A DNA stretch of 64,000 bases, from positions 354,061 to 418,060 of the forward strand of contig CAUYUJ010012769.1 of the NCBI GenBank assembly GCA_963575745.1. Reading direction: 5' to 3'. The notes below the pieces were generated by a model. The model searched no databases, was not told the origin of the DNA, and worked only from the letters and a program-made list of their open reading frames with translations. Origin of the DNA: Prorocentrum cordatum (lineage: Eukaryota > Sar > Dinophyceae > Prorocentrales > Prorocentraceae). The position numbers and the translations under genes were made by a program. Shown piece after piece: positions 42,706-53,115 of this stretch (within the stretch, counting starts at the first letter, position 1; each line of letters begins with the position of its first letter).

Positions 42706-42960
42706 AGCCCAACCCAACTGCCGACTTGGAGAAGGGAAGGAGGAGGGCGGAGGAGCAGGATGGTCTGGCCGCCCAGCGATTTACAGCCCAGCCCAACTGC
42801 CGACTTGGAGGGGGGAGGGAGGGGGGCGAAGGAGCAGGAAGGTCTGAAGGTCTGGGTGTCCAGCGAGCTCTAGCCCAGCCCAACTGCCGACTTGGACGGG
42901 GGAGGGAGGAGGGCGGAGGAGCAGGAAGGTTTGCAGGTCTGGGCGCCCAGCGAACGCGAG
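42706..42960 (+). repeat. Tandem repeat, three ~80-87 bp units
   Basis: Each unit starts AGCCCA(A/G)CCCAACTGCCGA followed by CTTGGA and contains GGAGCAGGA(T/A)GGT. Starts are at about 42706, 42785 and 42871. Confidence 0.88.
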
Positions 42961-42979
42961 GTGCCAAGAAGGGAAGGGC

Positions 42980-44045
42980 GGCGCTGCGGAGGAGCACGGC
43001 GAGGACGAGGACGCGGACGAGGGAGAGTGAGGAGGGGAGCGAGGACGAGGACAAGGGAGGAGGAGAGGAGGAGGAGACGAGGGATAGTGAGGAGAGGAGT
43101 GATGACGAGGACAGGGGAGGAGGAGAGGAGAAGGAGGAGGAGGAGGAGGAGGAGGAGGAGGAGAGGCGAGGAGGACGACGGAAATCGTGTGCTGCGGCCA
43201 GATCCGTGCCCTCGCTGCCAGGGCAGCGAAGCGACGCGCGACCCCATGGAGAGACGCTCCGCGCGGAGCACCCTCGCAGAGCGGCCCGGCATCCGCGCGC
43301 CCAGACCGCCTGGCCGACGGCGTGCGTGTGCCCAGCACGCGAGGGAAACGGGAGGAGGGCGAGGAGGGAGGGAGGAAGTCTTGAAGAGGGAGGGGAGGGG
43401 AGCGAGGGAGGGAGGGGGAGGGGGGGGAGGAGGGAAGGAAGCCTTGAAGAGGGAGGGAGGGAGCGAGGGAGGGGGGGGAGCGAGGGAGGGAGGGGGGGAG
43501 GGAGGGGAGGAAGCCTTGAAGAGGGAGGGGGGAGCGAGGGAGGGAGGGGGGGAGGGAGGAGGGAGCGGGGGGCGAGCGAGCGAACGAACGCCGGATTCGC
43601 GCGTGCGCAGCGCTGGCGCGCGGCCGTTGGGGCGTGGCGGTGGAGGCCGTAGCCTCGGTTCGGAGGGAGGAGGGAGGGGGGGAGAAGAAGGGGTGCGAGG
43701 GACGACGGAGGGAGGAGGGACCGAGGGAGGGGGAGGGAGGGAGGGAGGGAGGGGGGCGGAGGAGGAGGAGGAGGAGGAGGAGAGAGGAGGAGGAAGGAGG
43801 AGAAGGAGGAGGAGGAAGGAGGAGAAGGAGGAGGAGGAGACGGAGGAGGAGGAGAGGAGGAGGAGAAGGAGGAGGAGGAGGAGGAGGAGAAGGAGGAGGA
43901 GGAGGAGGAGGCAGGAGGGAGGAGGAGGAGGAGGAGGAGGAGGAGGGAGGAGGAGGAGGAGGAGGAGGAGGAGGAGGCAGGAGGGAGGAGGGAGGAGGGA
44001 GGAGGGAGAAGGAGGCAAGAGGAGGGAGGGAGGATGAAGGATGTA
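42980..44045. repeat. AGG/GGGA-rich microsatellite region, ~1 kb
   Basis: GGA, GGGA and GAGGACGAGG units. It is interrupted by unique sequence at about 43180-43350 and 43570-43660. Confidence 0.93.
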
Positions 44046-44770
44046 GGTAGGTAGGCGTCCTCCCGTAGAGGATTTGATGTTGGGCCCGTGGGTCCGGTTC
44101 CTTTAGCGTAGGGTCGCAGGGCCAAAGGGGCGACTGCGTCGACTCCGCGACGTCCACCCAGGAAAAGGCAGGCTCGCTCGTGCAGGGGGGGGCGGCCTGT
44201 GACTGCCCAGCCCGCCCTTGCCCGCCTTCGAACCCCACCCTGCGCAGACGAAGCCGCACCTTCGCCCTAGAAGCAAACGCAAGGAGAGACGAGCGGAAAG
44301 CCTGGGGAGAAGCCTCTTCTCAGGACCCCTCCCGCAAGGACCCCCGCCCTTACTCCTGGCCGCCTCCTGTCGACGCAGTGCGGCACTGCGGGACTAGGAG
44401 TACGGGTATGTCGGGCGTGTCTCCCTACAGGGGGATTTTCGACGAAAAATGAAAATACCCCCAAAATACCCTAAAAGGTCAAAAAGTGCTCAAAAAATAA
44501 TCCCCAGACGATTTTTGTAACATGTTTTGATTCTTTTGGGTGTATTTTTTTATGTTTCACCCCAGGAGGCATGGTGGTCACCCCAGGAGGCAGGATCTCG
44601 GGGCGGCCACGGAAGACTGCGCAAGACACGTCGGCACGATCGGCACGCCACGGGCAAAGCTTCGTACCGACCCGGCCCGGCCCGACCCAGCCCAGACCCC
44701 CAGGGGACTCGGACGGAGAGATAGGCGGCAGGCGAGGGGGGGAAATGAGAAGGAGAAGGCCTTCTCAGAA
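44046..44770. other. Intergenic; contains a half MITE
   Basis: No gene. 44407-44540 carries the left half of the GTCGGGC family. Confidence 0.5.
44407..44540 (+). mobile_element. MITE, family GTCGGGC, left half only
   Basis: TATGTCGGGCGTGTCTCCCT is followed by ACAGGGGGATTTTCGACG and AAAAATGAAAATACCCC, as in 60976-61090. The matching right inverted end is absent. Confidence 0.75.
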
Positions 44771-44925
44771 GGCGGGCGGCGAGACTTCTTAGAACCCCTC
44801 GCGCCTTCTGAGAAGTTGTTCTTGTCTTCCGTGAAGGCTTGGGAAACTTCTCAAAGGCCGGGGGACTTCCGAGACCTCTGAGAAGGCCAGCCCCTTCTCA
44901 CTTCCCCCCCTCGCTCGCCGCCGAA
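44771..44925 (+). repeat. Dispersed repeat with CCTTCTGAGAAG motifs, copy 1
   Basis: GGCGGCGAGACTTCTTAGAA, GCCTTCTGAGAAG and CTCACTTCCCCCC are in the same order as at 52801-52950. The many GAGAAGGC/CTTCTCA pairs give local fold-back potential. Confidence 0.75.
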
Positions 44926-45189
44926 GGGAGGGGGGGACCACGGGGAACGTGGGAGGGGGGAAGGCGAGAGGCAGGAATGGCGGAGGGAGAGGAGCGAAGG
45001 CACAGAGGGGGGTGGGGGGGCAAACTGACGCCACGGAACACGAGGAGGCAAGCTTGACACGCATGGAGCAACAACCGCACGGTTATTCCTGACCAGCGGC
45101 TGGGCACGCAGCTCCCGGACAGCCAGCGGGCCTGGCCCCACGCTCACCTCCTGCAGACAGCGACTCCAGCGCCGACGAAAACGACACCG

Positions 45190-45349
45190 ACCACAGCGAC
45201 CACGACGACGGTGCCGACGACGACGAGAGCGACGACGACGACGGATGACGACGGCGAAGACGACGACGACGCCGACGACGACGACGAACGTCGACGAACG
45301 AACGACGACGACCACGACCACCCCCACGACCACCACGACCATCACGAGA

Positions 45350-45401
<52 letters not shown>

Positions 45402-46010
45402 ACGACAAGGGAGCAGGGAGGAGGGAGGAGGGAGGGAGGGAGGGAGGGAGGGTTGGAAGGAGGGAGGGAGGAGGAGGGAGGGAGGGAGGGAGGGAGGGAG
45501 GGGGAGGGAGGGAGGAGAGGAGGAGGAGGAGGAGGAGGAGGAGGAGGAGGAGGAGGGAGGAGGAGGAGGAGGAGGAGGAGGAGGAGGGAGGAGGGAGGGA
45601 GGGAGGGAGGGAGGAGGAGAGAGGAGGAGGAGGAGGAGGAGGAGGAGGAGGAGGAGGAGGAGGAGGAGGAGGAGGAAGAAGAGGAGGAGGAGGAGGAGGC
45701 GGAGGAGGCGGGAGGAGGAGGAAGGAGAGGAGGAGGAGGAGGAGGAGAGGAGGGAAGAAGAGGAGGAGGAGGAGGAGGAGGAGGAGGCGGAGGAGGAGGA
45801 GAAGGAGGAGGAGGAGGAGGAGGAGGAGGAGGAGGAGGAGGAGGAGGAGAAGGGGGAAGAGAGAGGAGGGAGGAGAGAGGAGAGAGGAGGGAGGAGGGAG
45901 GGAGGAGGAGGGACAAGGGAGGAGGAGGAATGAGGCAGGAGGAGGGAGGGAGGAGGCAGGAGGCAGGGAGGAAGAGGGACGAGGAGGGGGGAGGTGGAGG
46001 GGCAAGAAGA
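45190..46010. repeat. (CGA/CCACGA)n then AGG-rich microsatellite
   Basis: CGACGACGA and CGACCACGACCA units to about 45405, then GGA/GGGA/GGAGGC units for about 600 bp. 44926-45189 and 46011-46374 between the repeats show no gene. Confidence 0.94.
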
Positions 46011-46375
46011 GCACGAGAAAAGGGAACCGGGGAGAGGAGGGCGAGGGCGGAGGACCTGGGGCGCGCAGCGGCGGGGGCCGTCGCGCGAGGCACCGGGAAG
46101 GCGATGCTCTCGCCCGAGCGCGCGAAGTTGCTGCGGAACCTTTCGAGGCGCCAGGAATGCCCAGAGATCCGACGTTTCAGCAAAGATTGGAACGGCAAGT
46201 TTTTGGCGGTTCTCTCCTCCAGGTACCCTCGCTGGGTCTCAGGACCGTCAAGAAACGACTCAAGACGAAAACCCGGCCCTGAGGAAAATGGTCCAGACCT
46301 CGAGGGCTCACGCATCGCAGCAATTGGAGCGGCCGAATTTCTCGGGGGGAGGGAGGTGCTATCTGAAACCTCGCT

Positions 46376-46480
46376 ATGAGGGACGAAGCGAGCGGAGGCA
46401 AGAGGACGAAGCGAGAGGAGGAAAGGAGGAGGAGGAGGAGGAGGAGAAGGAGGAGGAGGGAAAGGAGGGAAAGGATAAGT
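46376..46480. repeat. AGG-rich array at the LINE 3' side
   Basis: 46441-46475 (GAGGAGAAGGAGGAGGAGGG, then AAAGGAGGGAAAGGA) is identical to 50514-50548 on the other side of the LINE. Confidence 0.85.
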
Positions 46481-46594
46481 GCGGATAAGTGCGGGCCAAA
46501 ACGGATCACGACCGCCTGCGCTTTCGTGCCGTGGGAGCGTCGGGCCGCTTCGGGCCGTCCCCGAGCCAGACCCTCAGCTCCAAGAGCCCCTACA

Positions 46595-48260
46595 GGGGCT
46601 GGTTTGTGGAAGGGTGCTGTCCATTCCACAACCGTGTCCGCCTACCCCCGATCACCCTTTGGGCCCCAGGGCTGCGTGGGGAGAATCGGCCCGCCCACCT
46701 GTCGCGGGCGTGCCCGGTGCACTTGCGGCAGAAGACATGAGTGCTACGGGTCACGATTTTGTGCCCCGCTCTCTGGCCCCTGTCGACCCTGGTGCACCCC
46801 CAGTCCAGAGCGGCCCGAGACGAGAGGAGAGCCACCAGGGGCGGGGCGGAGGGGTCGGGGGCCGCCAGGGCCCTGCCCCTCACGCTCACGACCGCCCCCA
46901 GGTCCCCAGGAAGGTCCAGGAGGACGGAGGGGGGGTCGGGGGGGTTCGAATCCGTCGGACTCGAGCCCTGCTCAGAGTCGACAATGTGACGGCCCAGGCT
47001 ACCTACATAGGCTCCGAATTCCAGGATGTCCCGAGCCCGCCGATACTTCAGGCCGTGGGTTTCTCTACACCAGACTGGATGGGCATGGTACAGAGCTCCC
47101 TGCTTTGCATGGTCAGCTATTTTGTTGCCCTCCCACTGCGCGCAGCCGATTGCTGCTCGCTCGGCGCGCGTCGCGTGGGCCTTCAGCTCTTGCGCCTGCG
47201 CGGCGCGTGGGCCCAGGCCTCCGTACCCTGCGATGGCCTAGACGATGCACTCCCCGTGGTCGAGGTGCAGGTGGCTCCTCTTGTCGAGCCACGACGGTCC
47301 CGCCATCACGCCGTCGACGACGTTCTGGCTGTCGGTGCGGATGAAAATGGGCGGGGTGCCTGCCTGCGTCGCCTGCCGCCGCGCGTAGAACTCCACCCGC
47401 AAGATGCTCTGGGCCCTCGGCGCGCCCGTTCTGGGCCCGTAGCCCCCGTCATCCATGTCGTACTCGCCGTTGTCCTTGAGCTTGGTGAGGCTAATTCCTC
47501 CTCGTCTCAGTGGTGCGTAGTCGCCGAACTGCCTAGAGCCGCCCAGCTTGTATGTCGCTCCTCCCGCTCTGCGCACGGCTGCCACCCGTGCCTTCTTCTC
47601 TGCAAACTTCGGCGCCCGCTTGTTGATGGCGGCCACTCTACTCCGTCTGCATGCTGTTGCAGTCCCTCCCAGGTGCTTCTCGTGCTTGACTACTCTCGCG
47701 CCGAGGTGCCTGGTCCTCTTGTTGTTGCGATCTCTCCCCGCGGCGGAGGAGGCCAGGGTGACCGTCTTCGCCTCCGTGCCGCTTGAGACCGCCATGTCCA
47801 GGGTCGTCTCGAGCCTAGAGCTCACGGCCGCGATGGGCTGCGGGCGGTCCTCGCCGACGTGCTCGTGCCTGCCGTGCGTGACCGCGGCGCGGTCCTCGAC
47901 GTAGAGGCGCGCGTTCACCCAGGAAACCTGGTACGCCAGCCTGTCCAGCTCGAGGATGATGAGCATCTTGCGACCGAGCGGTATGTGCCAGCTGTCCGCC
48001 TCGATGCCCCGCTGCCCAGCCCTGCCCTCGGCGTAGCCCCCGTCCAGGACGCTGTGCCGCCCTATGCTGCACATCTTGCGGTCCGCCCGCATGGTGCTTG
48101 GGTTGGCGCCCCATCGCTGCGACGCCTCCCGTGCCTTCCGCTGAGTAACCCACTCGAAGCACTTGATCAGACCGAAGTAGGCCCCCTCGTGGTGGTGCCC
48201 GTCGGCCCGCGCGGCCTCGCAGTAGACGGCCTGTGGCCGTGCCGCGCGTTCCCACGATCT
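46595..48260 (-). pseudogene. LINE reverse transcriptase (C-terminal) and RNase H
   Basis: Reading 48185 downward gives FGLIKCFEWVTQRKAREAS (RT palm helix). NARLYVEDRAAVTHG follows (YVED where YxDD is expected), then SSGTEAKTVTLASS and RHLGARVVKHEKHLGG (LG thumb motif). RNase H traces are IFIRTDSQNVVDGVMAG and CAQWEGNKIADHAKQGALYH (E-GN-x-x-AD pattern). It ends with HVFCRKCTGHA. The fingers and first palm Asp are missing. Several frames are needed. The usual role is target-primed reverse transcription. Confidence 0.7.
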
Positions 48261-48289
48261 CCCTCGGCGCGCCCAGTCATGGGCTCACT

Positions 48290-49440
48290 TGTTGGCCGCC
48301 CCCCCAACGCCTCGCGTAGGGCATGCGGTTGGTCTCCCACATGAGCTCGGCCACGCTGTCCACGTAGCGCAGGCCTCTCTGAGTGCTGTGCTCGGCGTCG
48401 ATCCAGGCGGCTGTGATCGCCACCCTGCCCCAATCGATGTCCGTGCGTCGCCCCCGCCCCGTCGGTCGGCGGCGCTCTCTCGCCGCTTCCGCCCCGACCA
48501 ACGGGCAGTCCTGCGAAGCCGTGCGGCCGAGGACAGCGGGGGTCCGCCGAGGAGTATTATCTGGGAGGCTCGTGTTGCCCCCCTCGACTCGGCTTCCTGC
48601 GTGGCTTAACTCGTCCAGGTTGGCGGAGTTCTCCTGCTCGCCCATGGCGTCTACGTTGCCCTCCTCCTGATTTGGCACCGCGCGCCATGCTAGGTAGTCC
48701 CGCTCGAGGAGCGGCTCGATGATGTCCTTCCCAAGGATGCCCTTGGCGTTGTTCTGGGCGCAAGCCAGGTGGCCCTTGCCCTCTTGCCCGTCCTGGCCGA
48801 CGTAGTTGAGGTACTTGCTCGAGTGCTCCTCGTACGTGTTGCCCATGATGAAGTGGTCGCGGCACCGTGCCTCCCAAAATGTGACGCACGAGCCGCGCGA
48901 AGTGTCGAACACGATGACCCCTTCCATCCTGTTGATCACCCCTATGTGCTGTAGCTCTGCTGGGTCCATGTCGACGTCACCGCCCTGGATCCAATACTTC
49001 CCCGCCCCTGCGGCGGCCGCGGTGAAACTCCGCGGAATGCCCTCGCTGTCCCAGAGGTAAGCCGTGCCCGCGGGGGCGCCCTCCTTGCCGATAGCCTGCG
49101 TCCTGCCCTTCGCACGGCGGCCCTTGGACTCGCGGGGCGCGTCGCCCCTCGTGTCTGGCCCCCTGACGTAGCTCATGTTGTTTGGCCGCACGGTCGCCAG
49201 GAGCACCTGTGCTCTCCAGCCTCCCCGCGCGGTGCGGACGCTCGGCACGGTGCCCAGCCTCCAGCCCTCCTTCTGCATCCGTTGGTTGACGCAGGAGATG
49301 CTGTGCTCGTTGGCCTGCAGCTCCTTCGCCATGACTGTGCGATACTTGCGCGTGTACCGGGTGGCCCGCATGGTGCGCTCCAGCGCGCCAGTAGGGTTCG
49401 CGATGATTGTGCAGAACCCCTGCCCTCGCTCTTTGTCAGG
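48290..49440 (-). pseudogene. LINE endonuclease-like region
   Basis: The frame contains KYRTVMAKELQANEHSIS, ARGGWRAQVLLATVR, AYLWDSEGIPRSF and KYWIQGGDVDMDPAELQ. The GGDVDM box and SCVTF, followed by DHFIMG, resemble the GGDFN, TC(x)T and DYFIVS motifs of AP-type endonucleases. The metal-binding Asn is replaced. The part after about 48850 (to 48290) has no recognisable motif and may be where sequence was lost. Such an enzyme nicks target DNA. Confidence 0.5.
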
Positions 49441-50395
49441 ATGACGGCGGGGCCGTCCACGTACTCTTGCCGATGGTGAGCGAGGTGTCTGGCTGCGTGC
49501 CAGCCAGCAGAGGAAGAAGATGAGGCCTGTGGCGCTCGATCTGCTCGGCCGCACAGCCCGCCTCGTGCGTGATCTTTGTGATCTGCGCCGCGTCGGCGTT
49601 CTGGGGGAACGAGACCAACTCCTGCTTGATCTCCTCCTCGGCTCTGCGCTTGTTCCTCTGCTGCTTGTCCTGGGCGGCCTCGCGGGCTGCGTCGGCCTCC
49701 CTCTTGGCGGCTGCTGCCGCTGCTGCCGCGGCAGCCCGCTCCTCCTCGACGGTGTGCTGCTGCTGCGCGTGCTTGAGGGCTTCGGCGATCTTGGTGTCCG
49801 TCTCCTGCTCGCGCAGGCACTTCTTCGCTTGTTCCAAGAAGGACACGGCCGCTCCCCAGCCCTTGCCTGCCTTGGGCACGCTGAGCTCCTCGATGCGGGC
49901 GCTCTGCTTTTGCAGCTTCTCATCTTGTCTGGCCAAGAGTGCTTTCTCGTTCTCGAGCTTCTCTTGGGCCTCCTTGATTTCCTCCTCCAGCTTCTCGACG
50001 CGCTCCTGGGTGCGCTCCTGCTGTGCCTGCGTTTTGTTCCTTTCTCGTACGAGCTTACACTCCGAGAAACAACGAGGGATGTCGCTGCCGTTGTCGACAG
50101 CTGCCTGCAACTCATCAACCTCCTTCTGTACGATGTCGATGTTGCCCTGGACGTGCTTTGCCAAGTCTGGGTCCCCCGCATGTTTTCGAAGTTCTGCCAG
50201 GTGCACCCGTAACTTCTTGAGCTTAGCTTTGGTGGCATCGTCGGCATCAGCATCATCCTGGGTGCTGGTCGCACCGTGGTTCGTGGTCTTCGCGGAGTCT
50301 CGAACCTTCCAGCACTTTCAGCAGAAGTCGTAGCCTGCCCCATTCCGAGCTTTGCAACCGCTGCAAGCCCAGCCTCCATCCCGCGACTTGGATCG
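49436..50395 (-). pseudogene. LINE ORF1-like: C2C2 zinc finger and coiled coil
   Basis: At about 50374-50306 the reading DGGWACSGCKARNGAGYDFC is followed by a TGA (50318-50320) and then KCWK. That is a W-x-C-x2-C...C-x2-C zinc ribbon/RanBP2-type finger with a premature stop. The frame continues to a long coiled coil: RVEKLEEEIKEAQEKLENEK and EERAAAAAAAAAAKREADAA in a heptad-like pattern, from Met at 50206 to 49436. It probably binds the element RNA. The frame breaks near 49450. Confidence 0.7.
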
Positions 50396-50495
50396 TGGGG
50401 CCATAAATCAGCTCGAGAGCGCAGTGCCACTTTGAAGTTGGCGCTCTCCAACACCGTCCCGCCTCTCTGCAGGCGCAAAGGCGGCTCGGCGCAAA

Positions 50496-50620
50496 ATGGC
50501 TAAGGAGGGGAAGGAGGAGAAGGAGGAGGAGGGAAAGGAGGGAAAGGAGGAGGAGGAGGAGAAGGAGGAGGAGGCCGCGAAGCGAGAGGAGGCAAGGAGG
50601 GGCTCCTCCTGTTCCGCCTG
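50496..50620. repeat. AGG-rich array at the LINE 5' side
   Basis: Matches 46441-46475. It is followed by TCC-rich degenerate sequence to 50745 and a unique stretch to 50905 without a gene. Confidence 0.85.
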
Positions 50621-50919
50621 TTCCTGCCCCCATCCTCCCCCTCCTCCGCCACCTCCTCCTCACTTCCTCATACTGCTCCCTCCTCGTCCTGACTGTTCCT
50701 CTCTCCTTTCTCCTCGTCTCCTCCGTCTCCCCCTCCTCAAAGAGGAGGAAGGCGTGGGGAAAGCAACCTAATGTTCAGCCAAACAACGCAGATACCACGC
50801 AATTCGCATCGACACGGGGCGACGCACAACAACGTGAGGTAACACGAAGGATGCTCCGCCAGTCTAGCCGTTTGGTGGCTATGGGGCCCCTCCCGCAAGG
50901 CCTTCGCCCTTGGAGTCCA

Positions 50920-50952
50920 CACGCACACACACCCACACACAGAGACACACAC

Positions 50953-50992
<40 letters not shown>

Positions 50993-51151
50993 GCACACGC
51001 GCACACACACACACACACACGCACACGCGCACACGCACACATGCGCACACGCACACCCGCACACACACACTCACACACACACACACACACGCACGCACAC
51101 ACACACACACCCACACACTCCCCACACACACGCACACACAGACACACACAC

Positions 51152-51244
<93 letters not shown>

Positions 51245-51300
51245 CACACAGACACACAGACACACACACACACACACAAACACCCACACACACACATGCT
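50920..51300. repeat. (CA)n, (TA)n and (CAGA)n microsatellite
   Basis: (TA)n 50957-50987, CACA/CACGCA 50990-51150, pure (CAGA)n 51152-51243, CACACAGA to 51295. A (TGTGCTG)-type tract follows to about 51440. Confidence 0.96.
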
Positions 51301-51440
51301 GTGATGTGCGGTGTTGTGCTGTGTCGTACTGTGGTGTGTCGTGATGTGCTGCGTTGTGCTGCGATGTGCTGCGATGTGCTGCCGCACACGCACACACGCG
51401 GGCATGCTTTGCTGTGTTGCGCTGTGATGTGTAGCGGTGT

Positions 51441-52160
51441 GGCATGACCACCGGCACCGGACCCCGATTAGTCGTTCTCGTCGTCCTCTCCCTCCCCTCC
51501 CCGTCCCCTTTCCTCCGCCTCCCCTCTGCCCCTGCCTCCTGCCCTGCCTCGTCTTCCTCCCCCGTCACCGTCGTCGTCGTCGTCGTCGCCACCGTCGTCG
51601 TCGTCGTCATCATCGTCGTCGTCGCGTGGGGCGCCCCCCTTTCAGGTGTGATGGCACGGCTGTGGCCGGCGGGTTGAATCTCTTCGCGGTCCCCCTCGCC
51701 CTCCTCCCCTTTTGACACACGCACAAACACACACACACACACCTGTGGCTCAAACATGCTCTCTCACTCACCCACGTTCCCACGTGCTACCGTGAACCTG
51801 ATGCGGAATCGCGCGGCGCAGGTGCGCCCCGTCACGCCACCCGGAACCGACTGACAGCCACCCACCGTCGCCGAGACAGCGCGCACACAGCACGAGCTGC
51901 ATGCAGCGCTGGGCTTGCCGCACGGTGGTTGTCTGGCATCGCGCGTGTATGTGCATAGGCTGGGTCCACCAGTGCGGAGATGGGGCTGGTCCTGGCGGTT
52001 GGGTGCTTTCAAGAGCAACGTGCGGGGTGTGTATATCGGTGCTGGGTGGCTGCACTGCGGACCGTGCCCCACCCACGTCCGCCCCCGCCCGCATTCTGTG
52101 CCTTGGCACGCGGCTTAGGCTGAGAAGGTGAGAAGATACGGTGTCCCGCATTAGGCGGGG
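51441..52160. other. Intergenic with (CGT)n run; no gene seen
   Basis: (GTC/CGT)n about 51565-51632 and (CA)n 51725-51743. The rest is unique. Confidence 0.5.
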
Positions 52161-52217
52161 GAACGAACGAACACACACACAGACACACATCCACACACAC
52201 GCGCACACACACATGCG

Positions 52218-52249
<32 letters not shown>

Positions 52250-52304
52250 CGCACACGCACACATACACACATGCACATGCACACACACGCGCACACGCAC
52301 ACAG

Positions 52305-52340
<36 letters not shown>

Positions 52341-52372
52341 ACACACATACATTCACGCAAACGTACACACAT
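52161..52372. repeat. (CA)n / (CACGCA)n microsatellite
   Basis: ACACAC and GCACAC units throughout. 52373-52800 after it is GC-rich and without a recognised gene. Confidence 0.95.
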
Positions 52373-52800
52373 ACCACAAGGCCCCTTCCGCAGGCTCCCG
52401 CTTACAAGGTCACGAGGCCCCGCCTGTAGGCGCCGCGCCCACGGGGACTGGCCGTTGACAGCAGAGGGGGTCCGGTCGTTCTCGGCCGGAAGTGGCCAGG
52501 GGGGGTCCGGTCGTTGTCGACAGAGGAGTCCAGCTCGCAGGGTCCCGCCCAGGGGACCGCAGCCTTGGCTGCCCTGGGCGCTGGCTGCCGCGCTGGCTGC
52601 CCCCTGGGCCCTGCCCCGCGCGAATGCGCCCGATGACCAAGAAGTCGCGGAACCTTGTCGACGCCGATCTTGGACATGGCCTGGTCGTCCCCGGCATTCG
52701 AGGGCTATCCACGAGTCGACGATGGCCAGGACGGAATGTGGCCACCAACGTTTCGGCGGTCGGTCTCGGTCGTGGCTTCGGCGGCGAGCCCGGGGGAGGA

Positions 52801-52950
52801 AGGCGGCGGGGCTCCTAAGAAGCCCTCTGGCCTTCTGAGAAGTCTCCTGCGCCTTCGGGGAAGGCTCAGCAAATCCCTCAGAAGGCCCCAGGCCCTCCGA
52901 GCCGTCCGAGAAGGCCCGCCCCCTCCCACTTCCCCCCCAGGATCGCCGCC
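52801..52950 (+). repeat. Dispersed repeat with CCTTCTGAGAAG motifs, copy 2
   Basis: Partner of 44771-44925: GGCGGGGCTCCTAAGAAGCC, GGCCTTCTGAGAAG and CTCCCACTTCCCCCC in the same order. Confidence 0.75.
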
Positions 52951-52984
52951 GAGTCGTGGTCCTCGTTCTCTTAAAACAGGGCTA

Positions 52985-53115
52985 GGATCGGGATAAATCG
53001 CTCCAGAGCGTTCCAGAGCGCTCTCAGAGCGTTCCGGAACGCTCTGGAGCGGCCGCAGCGCCCAATACATCCTCCAAACCCGCCGATTCTCAGAGATTTC
53101 GAGTTATCCCGATCC
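52985..53115. mobile_element. 131-bp element with nested inverted repeats
   Basis: The outer arms GGATCGGGATAA (52985-52996) and TTATCCCGATCC (53104-53115) are perfect. Inside, CGCTCCAGAGCGTTCC (52999-53014) and its exact complement (53036-53051) form a second hairpin, with more AGAGCG units in the loop. MITE- or foldback-like. Confidence 0.8.

Larger units (their letters stand above)
46495..50400 (-). mobile_element. Degraded LINE (non-LTR retrotransposon)
   Basis: Minus-strand order: C2C2 zinc finger, coiled coil, endonuclease-like region, RT palm/thumb, RNase H, terminal His/Cys motif. It is about 3.9 kb and broken by stops and frameshifts; the N-terminal half of the RT is not found. Copies of one 35-bp AGG-rich sequence flank it. 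Confidence 0.75.

Noticed and set aside
41325-42873. Overlapping long frames on both strands
   Set aside because: They mirror each other, are Arg/Pro/Ala-rich and lack motifs. They are explained by composition and short tandem phrases.
44771-44925. Transcription terminator from CCTTCTGAGAAG hairpins
   Set aside because: The same block is a dispersed repeat (52801-52950), there is no adjacent gene, and bacterial-type terminators do not apply.
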